The notes below the pieces were generated by a model, which worked only from the letters and a program-made list of their open reading frames with translations, did no database searches and was not told the origin of the DNA. The translations under genes and the position numbers were made by a program. A stretch of 64,000 nucleotides of DNA from Nitrososphaerota archaeon (GTDB lineage: Archaea > Thermoproteota > Nitrososphaeria > Nitrososphaerales > Gagatemarchaeaceae). Below are positions 15,705 to 24,789 of this stretch, in pieces. The DNA lies in contig JAPCJI010000001.1 of NCBI GenBank assembly GCA_027887005.1, forward strand, positions 248,001-312,000, read 5' to 3'. The first letter of the stretch is position 1. Each line of letters starts with the position of its first letter.

Positions 15705-17630
15705 TTGTCCCAGGGAGAACGCAGACTTGCAGCGATAATGTTCACTGACCTAGTCGGATACACCGCTCTTGCTCAGAGCGACGAATCCCTCGCCCTGAAA
15801 CTCCTCGACGGCCACAGGGACTTGATCCGCCCTCTCTTCCCAAAGCACTCGGGGCGCGAGGTGAAGACAGTTGGCGATGCATTCCTTGTCGAGTTCGACA
15901 GTGCCCTGGATGCCACCGAATGCGCAGTGGAGATTCAAAAGCGTCTTTACGAATACAACCAGAGCGCCAAGGACAGAGTTCTGGTCAGAATCGGGATCCA
16001 TCTTGGCGACGTGATTCACAGGGAGGGGGACGTCTACGGCGACGCAGTGAACATCGCCTCTAGGATCGAGCCTTTGGCTTCTGGTGGAGGCATATGCATC
16101 TCCGAACAGGTCTACTATCAAGTGAGGAATAAGGTTCCATACAAGCTGGTCAAGCTAGAGCTCAGAGAGTTGAAGAACGTGGCGTTTCCGATCGAAACTT
16201 TCAAGGTGGAGCTGCCGTGGGACGAGGAGAAACCCGCTCAAGCCATGCAACTCGACAGCAATCGCATAGCCGTCCTCCCCTTCGTCAACATGAGCCCCGA
16301 CCCCAATGACGAGTACTTCGCCGACGGGCTCACTGAGGAGCTCATCACCCGTCTCTACGACGTGAAAGGTTTGGAAGTCATAGCAAGAACCTCCGTGATG
16401 AACTACAAGAAGAAGGAGAAGAACATCACGCAGATAGGGAAGGAGCTGAACGTCGGTTCCATCATAGAAGGGAGCGTCCGCAAGGCGGGAAACAACATCC
16501 GGGTCACAACCCAGCTGATCAACACCACTACGGAGGGCCACATATGGGCATCCACCTACGACAGGAGCTTGGACGACGTCTTCGCAGTCCAGAGCGAGAT
16601 CGCTTCCAAGGTCGCCGAGTCGCTTTCAGTCGCCCTGACGAAAGGAAGCTCAGCAGTCCCCCTGGAGAAGGACACGGAGAACGTCTCGGCGTACACGGAT
16701 TTCCTTCAGGGGAGGGAGCTCGTCCACGAGACGAAGGAGGAGCCGCTCCGACAGTCCCTCCGCTTCTTCGAGCAGGCAGTGCGCAAGGACCCGCGCTTCG
16801 CCAGGGGATATGTGGGAATGGCTCAGGCGTACGTCTCGCTTGGAGGGCATGGTTTCATCTCTTTCCGCGAATCGATAGACACCGCCAGATCTTTCCTTCT
16901 CAGGGCCATGGCGTTGAACGACAGGCTGGCCGAGATTCATGCCCTGCTGGCCGAGCTGGCTTTCATGAACGACGATCCTTTCGAGATTACGGAAGCGGAG
17001 GCCCGCAAGGCAGTCGAGCTGAACCCCAACCAGGCGGACGCCTACATGGAGCTCTCCAGCGTGATGGCCGTCACGAGGAGAATGGAAGAATCGGTGCGTC
17101 TACTTGAGACAGCCTACCATCTAGACCCTCTTTCAACCGCCATCATTTCCGACCTTGGGCGGGCCTACTACTACTCGGGAAGGGAAGCCGAAGCCCTCAA
17201 TCACTGGGACAGGACCCTCCATCTCGAACCGCTTAACGCCCACCGATGGCTGTGCGAATATCATCTAGCCAAGGGGAGTCTCGACGAAGCAAAGAGTGAG
17301 GTCGCCAAACTTGAACTGCTTGACTCAGCCTGGGAGTTCACGATGTACTACAAGGGGTACGTTGCCGCGCTCGCCGGGGACAGACAGACTGCGTTGGGCA
17401 TGATTGCGGCTCTCGGAGAGGCCCACAAGGAGGGATGGGCGAGGTCGTGTTTGGCTGGAATGATCCAGAACGCCTTGGGAGACACTGATGCTTTCTTCCA
17501 GGCAATGCGCGTCGCTGCTCAAGACCACACGCTGCGTGCCATCGACCTGATCTACTCACCTCTTTTCGTGAACGCCCGGACCGACCCTCGAATGAAGGAA
17601 GTCCTGGCGATCATTGGAATGATGCTCTAG
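15705..17630 (+). CDS. class III nucleotide cyclase fused to TolB-like domain and TPR repeats (paralogue 1)
   Basis: I prefer the TTG at 15705 because it aligns exactly with the TTG start of the paralogue at 26906 and sits about 34 nt after a GCTTTATC box. An ATG at 15663 adds 14 unmatched residues. The cyclase domain (about 5-180) has both metal aspartates (D15 in FTDLVGY, D58 in VGDAF), the base-selecting Lys54 and Asp109 of adenylate cyclases, and N116/R120 of VNIASR. A FlgO/TolB-N-like domain (about 190-315; [21 protein letters not shown]) and TPR-like helices (about 330-640) follow. No TM segment is seen. Predicted role: cytosolic cAMP synthesis with a protein-binding tail. This architecture is common in bacteria. 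Confidence 0.85.
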   Translation: MSQGERRLAAIMFTDLVGYTALAQSDESLALKLLDGHRDLIRPLFPKHSGREVKTVGDAFLVEFDSALDATECAVEIQKRLYEYNQSAKDRVLVRIGIHLGDVIHREGDVYGDAVNIASRIEPLASGGGICISEQVYYQVRNKVPYKLVKLELRELKNVAFPIETFKVELPWDEEKPAQAMQLDSNRIAVLPFVNMSPDPNDEYFADGLTEELITRLYDVKGLEVIARTSVMNYKKKEKNITQIGKELNVGSIIEGSVRKAGNNIRVTTQLINTTTEGHIWASTYDRSLDDVFAVQSEIASKVAESLSVALTKGSSAVPLEKDTENVSAYTDFLQGRELVHETKEEPLRQSLRFFEQAVRKDPRFARGYVGMAQAYVSLGGHGFISFRESIDTARSFLLRAMALNDRLAEIHALLAELAFMNDDPFEITEAEARKAVELNPNQADAYMELSSVMAVTRRMEESVRLLETAYHLDPLSTAIISDLGRAYYYSGREAEALNHWDRTLHLEPLNAHRWLCEYHLAKGSLDEAKSEVAKLELLDSAWEFTMYYKGYVAALAGDRQTALGMIAALGEAHKEGWARSCLAGMIQNALGDTDAFFQAMRVAAQDHTLRAIDLIYSPLFVNARTDPRMKEVLAIIGMML

Positions 17631-17700
17631 CGCATGGAACGCAGCCGCCGATTGTCCTCGCGCGGGAGCATCATCCTCACGCGAAATTGATTAGGAAGTC

Positions 17701-17955
17701 ATGCGCAGGAAAAGTATGCTCCCTATGGTGAAATCGATTCACGTGGTCTCTGCCGAGTGGTGTCCCCACTGCGTTCCGACCACCGTCGAACTGATGAAGA
17801 ATGCTGCGGACCAGGGCAAGCCCGAGACGAGAGCAGTCGAGCCCCATCAGTTCCAGAAGCAGCGCGTAGATCTCGAATTGGTACTCGGGCGACTTCGAGC
17901 GGGAATCCCACCCCTGCCCAGAACTTCTGATGAAGCCGTGAGTCGCCAGCGTTAA
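17701..17955 (+). pseudogene. probable decayed thioredoxin-like gene (CPHC motif)
   Basis: The first third reads as a thioredoxin/glutaredoxin-like start: a beta strand IHVVSAEW, then C-P-H-C and a helix VPTTVELMKNAA. After about residue 40 this frame loses fold features (KPETRAVEPHQFQKQ, then Arg/Pro-rich). Another frame downstream (about 17871-17941) gives NWYSGDFERESHPCPELLM, which looks more protein-like, so one or more frameshifts or a deletion are likely. A full thioredoxin domain would need about 90-100 residues. I call it a remnant, but a sequencing error is possible. Confidence 0.4.
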
Positions 17956-17982
17956 TAACAGGTGAAATATGGCGCGAGCTCG

Positions 17983-18063
17983 ATGTCAGAAGAGGACGAT
18001 GAGCTCGACGACGGCGACGGCGACGAGGATGAAGGCGGGGACGACGAGGAAACCGAGGAATAG
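17983..18063 (+). CDS. candidate ultra-small acidic protein, 26 aa
   Basis: An ATG-started 26-codon frame has 18 Asp/Glu residues, begins MSEEDDELDDGDGDEDEGG and ends at TAG. A TTAATAAC box at about 17952-17959 is centred about 28 nt before the ATG, the leaderless spacing seen elsewhere in the window. A GTG at 17962 would extend it by 7 residues. The reverse strand also reads open here as poly-Ser, which is the expected shadow of an Asp/Glu run. Acidic peptides of this kind could mimic nucleic acid or bind cations. No function is assignable. Confidence 0.35.
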   Translation: MSEEDDELDDGDGDEDEGGDDEETEE

Positions 18064-18197
18064 CTGCCGTCAGGCCTGTTTGTCTTCTCCCTTGGGGGGG
18101 TCCCGAATTTCCGACAGAACCTCCAATTGACGGATTCATTAGGTAGCAAGGACCGAGAGACAGCGTGGGGGTTTCATCCTCAACTGGACGGACTAGG

Positions 18198-20612
18198 ATG
18201 CGGCTCATCGCTCGTCGCGTGTTCATCGGTGTCGGAATGGCACTCGTTCTTCTCCTCGCAATCCTGCCAGGGCTTCCAGCTCAGAACGCTTACGCGACAT
18301 CAGCTTCCATCTCCTGCACGGTCACCTCCGTACTGGTCTACGGTTTCACCCAGTGCACGGCAACTTTTGGGGGAACAAGCCCGGACGGGAACATTAACTG
18401 GTCGAGCACCCGGCAAGGAGGGTTCTACCCTCCATCGTGTGACAGCGGCAGCGAGATCCATCATTCGACCGACGTCCAATGCACTGCCTACTACGTTCCT
18501 ACCTCGCTTGCCTCACCGGTTACGATAACGGCCAGCTTTGCGGGCGACTCGAACAATCCGCCCACTTCTGGCAGCACCGACCTTGCGGTGACCACATCGC
18601 CGACTTCGGCCCTGGTCAACTGCTTCCCCTCGACAGTCCCGGTCGGCTTGGTGGCGACCTGCACGATCTACCTGAGCTACAACATGTACCAGATTGTCAA
18701 TTACCCCAATGCGACCCCGCCGCCTCCCACAGGGACCGTCCAGTGGACGAGCTCGGGGGGCCAGGGCTCATTCAATTCCACGTCGTGCACGCTTCCTCCC
18801 GAGTCCTGCACCGTCACCTACGCTCCGTCGTCCAGCGCTTCGCCCGTCACGATCACGGCAAACTATCCGGGGAACGGGTTCTATCAGCCCGCTTCCTCGA
18901 CCTACCAGCTTGCGATTACGGCAGGGAGAACCTCGACAACCTCCAGCACGACCAGTTCCTCCTCGGCATCCACCAGCACCCCCTCGAAAACACTGACCAC
19001 TGCCTCGACTAGTGCGAATTCGACATCTCTGGGTTCAACTGTGGGCGGTTTCACGCTCCCGAACTACTGGCCCGAGGCCTCGTTGGCCATCGTCGCCGGG
19101 TTGGGACTTTTTGGCTACTATCTTTACCAAAGGGGATGGCCGAGTGATGATGATGAAAGGTATGAGAAGTCGGAGGACGTCAGAGGGGTTCTCGACCGGC
19201 TTCGGTGGAAAAAGCCAGAGAAACCCACAATAGAGCCAGACACGCCGATCACACCACTGCCATATACCCCTGTCACCCTACCCCCGCTGCCGCCAGAGCT
19301 AGTCATCACAGGGACGCCGCCGATTGTCGTTCCCGTCACGCCGGAGCCAGTGACGCCGGTCACGCCAACGTCTCCGACCCCCGTGACGCCGTCTGAAACC
19401 CCAGTTCAGCAGCACGATGAACATGGCCCCGGCTGCGTGATTTCGTACCGGTGGCAGCACCAGCTCATGGACCTCTTCATCTTCCCCAACAACAAGGCTG
19501 TCGGTAAGGTCCTCAAGTATGCGAAGACCACCAAACGCGGAGCCTTCCAGTTTGTGACGGCCGCGGAGGAGCCGGTTCCACTCAGGGCCGAGTCGAGTGA
19601 CTGGCACCTTCTGATCCACGAATGCTCGTGTCCGGGCATCGACGGCGACCTGAGTAGGAAGTCGTACGCCCTCCCAGCCAACCTCAGGGTCACGTGGAAT
19701 CTGGAACAGGGTGAAGGTGGATTCGTGAACAGGAGCGAAGGTTCCCTCTTGTCCGAGAACTGGGGACTTCCCGCCCCAGTGGATGGCGGCGACGAGGTCC
19801 TTTTCCAGCCCGGACCAATTGACCGACCCGAGCCAGGTTCCAAACCGTCAGTTGTAACGTCAGTAGCAAAGAAGGTGAAGATCAGAGTCACGGCCTATCA
19901 TGACGACCTGACAAAGCCTCCCGACCACGAACCGATTCAGACATTCATCACGATGGAGATAACGCGGAGGGTTACCATTAAGGAACCAGTGAAAGAATCA
20001 CCCTTCTATGATGTAGTGGATGAGTACGTGTATGACTATTGGGTCGACCCCGAGCCCCTCGTCTCTGGAGCCGAAGTGGAGGACATGCTAGGCGACTGCC
20101 AACCTGGCCACTCATGGCCCGGGCGGGACCCAATCTCGGCCAAGATCTCGATGATGCCCGAGACCTGCGAGACAGGCGAATATGTCAGGTTCGTCGCCGT
20201 GGGTGGGGACACTGATGACCTTGAACTCACGTGCACCCCGAGCGGCAAGGCCTGCAAGAAGGGCACAACCCTCCTGATGACTGGTCTTAGCGACATACTG
20301 ACCTTCTCATGGCACGCCGACAAGGGGGAATTCCCCAGGGGCGCCGAACATGAGACCGATAGTCGGCTCGACCAGGGGAACAGTGTGATATGGCACGCCC
20401 CGGCTGAGGAAGGAACTGTGAGCATAAGGCTCAGGGTCAACGATTCGGGGAGGGAGTTCCCCGACAAGACGCTGACAATCGAGAAGAAGATTAAGGTCGA
20501 ACGGCCTCCGTCCACGGATGCACCGCCTCCGACGACCAAGCCCGACGGTCCTGCTACAAGACCCCATCACATTTCCCACGATTCAAGCAATAGAGACGTC
20601 ACCCGGCAGTGA
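18198..20612 (+). CDS. large anchored protein with Ig-like repeats, Thr/Pro-rich linker and C-terminal domain
   Basis: The ATG at 18198 (RLIARRVFIGVGMALVLLLA signal sequence) is preferred to a GTG 33 nt earlier, giving 804 residues. Two Ig-like domains follow (about 35-130 and 135-230), each with a cysteine pair and the pattern ITASFAGDSNNPPTS / ITANYPGNGFYQPAS. Then come a Ser/Thr-rich stretch (about 235-285), a TM helix (about 298-316) and a Pro/Thr linker of TPVTP repeats (about 345-400). The rest, about 400 residues, is acidic and beta-rich and ends in a Pro/Thr tail. If the N-terminus is outside, the large C-terminal part would be cytoplasmic. The function is not recognisable. Confidence 0.65.
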   Translation: MRLIARRVFIGVGMALVLLLAILPGLPAQNAYATSASISCTVTSVLVYGFTQCTATFGGTSPDGNINWSSTRQGGFYPPSCDSGSEIHHSTDVQCTAYYVPTSLASPVTITASFAGDSNNPPTSGSTDLAVTTSPTSALVNCFPSTVPVGLVATCTIYLSYNMYQIVNYPNATPPPPTGTVQWTSSGGQGSFNSTSCTLPPESCTVTYAPSSSASPVTITANYPGNGFYQPASSTYQLAITAGRTSTTSSTTSSSSASTSTPSKTLTTASTSANSTSLGSTVGGFTLPNYWPEASLAIVAGLGLFGYYLYQRGWPSDDDERYEKSEDVRGVLDRLRWKKPEKPTIEPDTPITPLPYTPVTLPPLPPELVITGTPPIVVPVTPEPVTPVTPTSPTPVTPSETPVQQHDEHGPGCVISYRWQHQLMDLFIFPNNKAVGKVLKYAKTTKRGAFQFVTAAEEPVPLRAESSDWHLLIHECSCPGIDGDLSRKSYALPANLRVTWNLEQGEGGFVNRSEGSLLSENWGLPAPVDGGDEVLFQPGPIDRPEPGSKPSVVTSVAKKVKIRVTAYHDDLTKPPDHEPIQTFITMEITRRVTIKEPVKESPFYDVVDEYVYDYWVDPEPLVSGAEVEDMLGDCQPGHSWPGRDPISAKISMMPETCETGEYVRFVAVGGDTDDLELTCTPSGKACKKGTTLLMTGLSDILTFSWHADKGEFPRGAEHETDSRLDQGNSVIWHAPAEEGTVSIRLRVNDSGREFPDKTLTIEKKIKVERPPSTDAPPPTTKPDGPATRPHHISHDSSNRDVTRQ

Positions 20613-20653
20613 GGATGTCACAACGCTAGTCCCATGGGGTCCATGACCTCCCT

Positions 20654-20711
20654 CCATCCGCTAGTACGTCGAGGGCCCACATGGAATGGCGAGTCCCGGC
20701 CAGGGCGGCAG
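20654..20711. repeat. dispersed intergenic repeat, copy D (diverged)
   Basis: CGAGGGCCCACATGGAATGG followed by CGAGTCCCGGCCAGGGCGG aligns with the right half of copy C (GGGGCGCCTACGGAGGATGG, then CAATTCCCGGCTAGGGCGT). It lies between convergent genes ending at 20612 and 20740. Confidence 0.45.
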
Positions 20712-20739
20712 ACTGAAAGTGGGTCGGATGCGTCGCCGC

Positions 20740-21135
20740 TTAGGGGCCGGACTTCGATGGCATCATGCCACCCAGCACGTCCGTCAGAGGCGGTATACTC
20801 ATCGGTTCATCCTCCACGATCTTCCCGTTAGCGAGACGGTAGTAGGTGATGACTCGACCAGAGACCTTCTTCCCGCTGGCGAGGGTCCAATGATAGTTTC
20901 CACGAAGTACGACCGAATCGCCTTCGGCTACCAGATTCGCGATTTCGAAGTCGCGTACCGGCATTGCCGCTTGCAAGCCGGAAACCACGGCCTTGAAGCC
21001 ATCACGGTTGGTGACACCCATGCTCGGGTTCGCATAATCCGGCGCAAGCAACTCGTCCATTACGCCGACGTTGCCTCCACTCAAGACCTCGCTTATGAAT
21101 CGGCGGACGACCCGTTTGTTCTCTTCTGTGGACAT
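20740..21135 (-). CDS. SnoaL-like (NTF2-fold) protein
   Basis: Started at the ATG at 21135, which follows an AGGTGGG sequence, this is a 131-residue NTF2-like cone fold. It has a helix (ENKRVVRRFISEVLSGG), a second helix (VGVMDELLAPDYANP), a central helix (RDGFKAVVSGLQAAMP), then the strand set VLRGNYHWTLASGKKVSGRVITYYRLANGKI typical of SnoaL/ester-cyclase relatives. Such proteins bind or isomerise small hydrophobic compounds. It is 10 bp downstream of the ABM-like gene at 21146-21433 on the same strand, so the two probably form an operon for oxidation or turnover of a small organic molecule. Confidence 0.75.
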   Translation of the reverse strand: MSTEENKRVVRRFISEVLSGGNVGVMDELLAPDYANPSMGVTNRDGFKAVVSGLQAAMPVRDFEIANLVAEGDSVVLRGNYHWTLASGKKVSGRVITYYRLANGKIVEDEPMSIPPLTDVLGGMMPSKSGP

Positions 21136-21145
21136 GCCAACCCAC

Positions 21146-21433
21146 CTAAGCGAATGATCGGCTTGCAGCTTTGTCGAGGAAGTAGATGTCAGGCTTGTCG
21201 GCGACTCCCGCACGCTGCATTATCTGCTTCAGCTCATCCGATTGCACGAACGCACGCGCCGTGGCTGCGTCATCGAACTCGCTGATGACAACCAACTCGT
21301 TCGGATTGTCCGTGCCTCTAAGAATCTGGGCGCTCCTGACGCCGTGGGTCTTGTGGAAGGAGTCTAGGGTGTCATATTCAGATTTCCACTTCGCATAATC
21401 CTCTACCTTATGTCTAACCAATACTGTGGTCAT
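21146..21433 (-). CDS. small ferredoxin-like alpha-beta barrel (ABM/cyclase-type) protein
   Basis: A 95-residue protein with the beta-alpha-beta order of dimeric alpha-beta barrel proteins (antibiotic-biosynthesis monooxygenase relatives). It has a strand VLVRHKVEDY with helix KWKSEYDTLDSFHKTHG, then ILRGTDNPNELVVISEFDD and helix TARAFVQSDELKQIMQRAG. The family oxidises quinol-like compounds without cofactors or degrades haem, but catalytic residues vary and none is diagnostic here. The ATG at 21433 has a TATA-like CTTATGTA (reverse strand, 21457-21464) centred 27 nt upstream. It is the first gene of a two-gene operon with the SnoaL-like protein. Confidence 0.65.
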   Translation of the reverse strand: MTTVLVRHKVEDYAKWKSEYDTLDSFHKTHGVRSAQILRGTDNPNELVVISEFDDAATARAFVQSDELKQIMQRAGVADKPDIYFLDKAASRSFA

Positions 21434-21456
21434 TGGTTATCGATTATACTAGTGCA

Positions 21457-21464
21457 TACATAAG
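21457..21464 (-). promoter_or_regulatory. TATA-like box for the ABM/SnoaL operon
   Basis: CTTATGTA on the reverse strand, centred 27 nt before the ATG at 21433: leaderless spacing. Confidence 0.45.
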
Positions 21465-21565
21465 GCTTGTACTGGGAGAAATCCATCCTCGTCAAGTAGT
21501 TTGTGGTGAGTTTGGTTCAGCGTGCAAGTCGATTGCTTGTCAATCTATGGGACTGTTCGGAGTGC

Positions 21566-22525
21566 TCAGGCCTTGGTCACCGACGTTATCCGCAAGGTAC
21601 TGGAGTATGTTAGCGATCCACCGGTCGCCGGATAGAATGCCCCTGCTTCCGACCAGAGTGGCACGAGTGTCATGGTGGTTCCGGAGACTTTGCCGACCTG
21701 AAGCAGGAAACGACTGTTCGTTATCACCCCGGAACCATTACAGAACGAGGTTGGCGAGCTGATCCCATAGTTGGTAACCGTCAACGTGGTCGGTCCCAGA
21801 GTCAGACTGGTCTGGTTGATTTGGTGCATCCCAGGGAATGACAGGTATGCTTGAAGGGCTATCCCATATTGGAACACAACCGGGAACGGGGCCGTCAGCA
21901 GCCCCGCCTCTCCAAGGGCGACCGCGCCGGTGGAATTGTGTCCGGACATGTAAATGGCGATGATCATTCCGTCTGGCTGGATCCACATCATCCCCGCTTC
22001 TGAAGGGTTGTATATCGATTCGGTGAAATTGACCTTGTAGGCGCTCGCGCCCGTCTTGGGGCTGTACAGGACCCTATACGACGAAGTGCCGTTGTATTGA
22101 TACGTAGCACCAGTGGTGGAATTGTGAGAGTATCCGTAGCTGTTGACCTTCATCGCTGAGAAGTTGCCGAACATCTCGACAAGCTGGTGCAGGTACGCCG
22201 GTGTGCCCGTCATTGAGGTGGTGGTCGTAGTGCTCGTGCTCGACGAGATTGTTGTTGAGGTGGTAGGGCAGGTTAGCGAGGTCGAAGTGCTGAGCGATGT
22301 GGAATATGTCGAGGTCGAGGATTGAGACGAGGCCGAGGCGCTGCTCGTAGTCGATATGGAGGAAGACAATGATGAAGTTTGGCTAGAAGTAGCAAGGCTC
22401 GTGGACGAACGGGTGGAGCCACCAGTGGAAGTCAGAAAGTAGGCTCCGGCGCCGGCTACAGCAATAATCAAGATTATGGCCACCACGACGATACTTCTAG
22501 CGATTCCTGACTTCTTCGAGGTCAA
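21566..22525 (-). CDS. Ser/Thr-stalked membrane-anchored protein (paralogue of 47442-48368)
   Basis: I prefer the TTG at 22525: a CCTAAATA box (reverse strand, 22548-22555) is centred 27 nt upstream, and the GTG at 22564 lies before that expected transcription start. The 319-residue product has a TM anchor right after a basic start (SIVVVAIILIIAVAGAGAYF), about 70 residues of Ser/Thr stalk ending LTCPTTST, and a roughly 210-residue outer beta domain. The protein at 47442 shares this plan, including the cysteine at the end of the stalk and a second cysteine after a VTNY strand (VTNYGISSPTSFC). A disulfide is likely. The ligand is unknown. Confidence 0.65.
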   Translation of the reverse strand: MTSKKSGIARSIVVVAIILIIAVAGAGAYFLTSTGGSTRSSTSLATSSQTSSLSSSISTTSSASASSQSSTSTYSTSLSTSTSLTCPTTSTTISSSTSTTTTTSMTGTPAYLHQLVEMFGNFSAMKVNSYGYSHNSTTGATYQYNGTSSYRVLYSPKTGASAYKVNFTESIYNPSEAGMMWIQPDGMIIAIYMSGHNSTGAVALGEAGLLTAPFPVVFQYGIALQAYLSFPGMHQINQTSLTLGPTTLTVTNYGISSPTSFCNGSGVITNSRFLLQVGKVSGTTMTLVPLWSEAGAFYPATGGSLTYSSTLRITSVTKA

Positions 22526-22978
22526 CCAAAGACCCTTGAATTTCCAGTATTTAGGAGGACTCACGTTAAGAAATGAGTGGCTTGCTCACCCTATCGGTCA
22601 CGTTATCTAACCGACAACCGATCCGCTGGGACTCCTACCGAAAGTGAAAACCCCGTCCAGGGTGTTCGCTCCGACCGCCTCCCGGAATCCACTTTCAGAA
22701 CCTGTTTGGAGTTGAATCCCAATTGGATGTAGCTTACTTGCAGGTCTGAACAGATTCGAACCCAATTAGATTCACCCCCCTAGCCGGGCTATCTGAAACA
22801 AGCTCCGTTTAGCAGAAAGAACCTGATTCAGACTTCTTGAATGATAGGCTGCACTGGGGCTCGACGGGACTATCAGCCTAGAACTGGCGGAGATGTACTT
22901 GAAGTTCCGCCCGTCACGGGACACACGGTGCGGACACAAAGTAGATATTTCAGGGAGCCAAGCCTACGGTTGAAAGGA
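22526..22978. other. about 450-bp intergenic region between divergent genes
   Basis: No gene is supported. Two similar segments, GAATCCCAATTGGAT (about 22708) and GAACCCAATTAGAT (about 22757), form a loose direct repeat about 50 bp apart. GATTCGAACCC recalls the T-arm-like motifs in other gaps. AGATATTT at about 22942-22949 may be the TATA element for ridA. A reading extending ridA upstream to 22841 lacks support. Confidence 0.45.
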
Positions 22979-23371
22979 ATGCGAAAGGAGAACATCATTA
23001 CCTCAGAGGCGCCCAGCTCAACGCTTTATAGTCAAGCGGTGAAGGCAGGGAACTTCATCTATCTGTCGGGATTTGTTGGGATTGACTCCAAGACGAAGAA
23101 GATGTCGGGTGAAACAATCGAAGAGCAGACTCGCCAGGCGATTCAGAATTGCATCTCTGTTCTCAGGTCTGCGGGGTCTACCCTTGAGGAAGTCGTTCAA
23201 TGCATCGTGCTGCTGAGTAACCCAGAGGATTTCGACGGTATGAACAGAGAATACGCCAGGTTCTTCACCAAGAATCCGCCTGCAAGAATGGTAACGAAGC
23301 TGGGCGTTGCTCTACCGAACGTCAAAGTTTCTATTGCAATGACCGCGGTCGTCAATTCGGACTCCGCCTAG
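22979..23371 (+). CDS. ridA: RidA-family (YjgF/YER057c/UK114) enamine/imine deaminase
   Basis: From the ATG at 22979 (preceded by TTGAAAGGA) the protein is 130 residues, the standard RidA length. The conserved features are present: A-P-x-x-x-x-Y-S-Q-A at the start, FIYLSGFVGID, the helix EEQTRQAIQNCISVLRSAG, and NPPARMVTKLGVALP, whose arginine binds the substrate carboxylate. RidA trimers hydrolyse reactive enamine/imine intermediates such as 2-aminoacrylate released by PLP enzymes. The gene is monocistronic here. Confidence 0.9.
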   Translation: MRKENIITSEAPSSTLYSQAVKAGNFIYLSGFVGIDSKTKKMSGETIEEQTRQAIQNCISVLRSAGSTLEEVVQCIVLLSNPEDFDGMNREYARFFTKNPPARMVTKLGVALPNVKVSIAMTAVVNSDSA

Positions 23372-23816
23372 CATCGGGCTTTGTGTCGCGATGGTCGGGT
23401 TAGATGAAAGACTAGGGCCGTGTCGGAAGGCGGAACCCCCCGCCTATCGGGGATAATCCGTGAGGCGTTATGTCTGTCCCAGCTTGTTCTGGGTTCAGCG
23501 TCAGGTATGATTCCTCCAGGACCCACCGGACCCGCTTACCAATTCGGGCGCCTACTTGGACTGACAAGTCCCCGCCAGTATGTACTACTTTGAATTAGAT
23601 CCGCCTAACCAAAGAGGGGCCCGCCAGCTCATCATTTTTTTTGAGTGGGGTTCCTGAGCTCAACCAAAGGTAGCCACTCTAGCCCCATCAGTCGGATCTG
23701 GGTTAGTCGAGGAAATACCCCCTTTGGTCCTAGTTCTCGACCTCCACCCAACGAAGAATGGACCACTAATCCATAATGGTCTTATTCCAAGACGACGTTC
23801 TGAACAGCAGCAACGT
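23372..23816. other. 445-bp intergenic region with hairpin and repeat copy B
   Basis: A hairpin AGGCGG (23428-23433) with CCGCCT (23440-23445) follows ridA and may terminate it. Dispersed repeat copy B occupies about 23521-23576. A run of eight T at about 23634-23641 follows. No coding sequence is supported before the ATG at 23817. Confidence 0.5.
23521..23576. repeat. dispersed intergenic repeat, copy B
   Basis: ACCCACCGGACCCGCTTACC is followed by TTCGGGCGCCTACTTGGAC and TGACAAGTCCCCGCC, colinear with copies A and C but with a shorter spacer. Confidence 0.55.
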
Positions 23817-24716
23817 ATGAACCAATTGGGCGTTCGGAAGGCGTTTGTCCTGTTCTCGATGTGTGCTTTGCTGACGACGTTGGCATTCTCCCCGGTGGCG
23901 AAAGCGGCTGCCAACGGCCCATATTCGATCTCGTGGGCGGATTCGGTCTGGAACAACAGGTATCCAGGGAACACGGTCGAGTTCGACTTTTATCTAGTCA
24001 ACTCTGATCCGACTTCACCGACCGACACGATAAGCTCGTTCCAGCTAGTGACCCCGTGGCAGACGTACTTTCCATCCGACCTCCCGGCCTCCTTGTGCGA
24101 TGGGTGCGACTACTACTACTTCGTGAACGTCACGATTCCAAGTTCGGTCCAGCCAGGCGACGTTACGTGGACATACAGTTTCTCGGGCACCTACAGCGAT
24201 AGCTCTCACTTCTGCGCAAGCACGGGGAACGTCTGCACCAATACGATTACACTCACACTGAGTCCAGACCCCTATGCCCTTCAGACGCAGGTGACAAATC
24301 TCGAATCGTCGATAACCACGCTCAACTCGAACATCGCTTCTCTTAACACGCAGCTCACGACAGCAAAGTCAAACGTAACGTCACTTCAGGCTCGTGTGAT
24401 TTCCTACCAGAGCCAAGTTGCGAGTCTGATGGTCGCCGAGACACAGCTCCAGGGACAACTCGCCCTAGCGAAAGGCAACGAAACCTTGCTCCAGCAGCAG
24501 CTTACCACCTCCAGGGGGGATCTTACTACCGCGAATACCGCACTCGCCGCCGCCGAGTCCCAACTCGGTGCTTCTCAGTCCCAACTCAACACAGCCCAGT
24601 CGTCCCTTTCCACGTACTCATCGGTGTACCTTCCATTGGCCGTTCTCGCCCCGAGCATCATTGCTGTTCTGCTACTCGTCCTGTACCTCAGAAAGGGCCA
24701 CAAGACGGTTCCATAA
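23817..24716 (+). CDS. secreted, C-terminally anchored coiled-coil protein
   Basis: The ATG at 23817 gives 299 residues starting with a signal sequence (VRKAFVLFSMCALLTTLAFS, cleavage near AKAAA). A beta-sandwich domain with three or four cysteines follows (about 35-150). Then comes a long coiled coil (about 155-265) built from heptads rich in Gln, Ser, Thr and Leu (LESSITTLNSNIASLNTQL), a C-terminal TM helix (about 270-290) and a basic tail (RKGHK). The coiled coil would hold the beta domain away from the membrane. An upstream reading to 23724 has no signal-peptide logic. Likely envelope structural protein. Confidence 0.65.
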   Translation: MNQLGVRKAFVLFSMCALLTTLAFSPVAKAAANGPYSISWADSVWNNRYPGNTVEFDFYLVNSDPTSPTDTISSFQLVTPWQTYFPSDLPASLCDGCDYYYFVNVTIPSSVQPGDVTWTYSFSGTYSDSSHFCASTGNVCTNTITLTLSPDPYALQTQVTNLESSITTLNSNIASLNTQLTTAKSNVTSLQARVISYQSQVASLMVAETQLQGQLALAKGNETLLQQQLTTSRGDLTTANTALAAAESQLGASQSQLNTAQSSLSTYSSVYLPLAVLAPSIIAVLLLVLYLRKGHKTVP

Positions 24717-24751
24717 CAGGACACCTTCGGCTACCACAGATTGATATGGAG

Positions 24752-24767
24752 CCCTAATTCATTAGGG
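24752..24767. promoter_or_regulatory. perfect palindrome, possible operator or terminator
   Basis: CCCTAAT-TC-ATTAGGG is a perfect 7-bp inverted repeat with a 2-nt spacer, 36 bp after the stop of the coiled-coil gene and 23 bp before the GTG at 24790. A regulator dimer site and a weak terminator are both possible. Confidence 0.4.
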
Positions 24768-24789
24768 TTACAGTCCGCCGCCGACCCGA

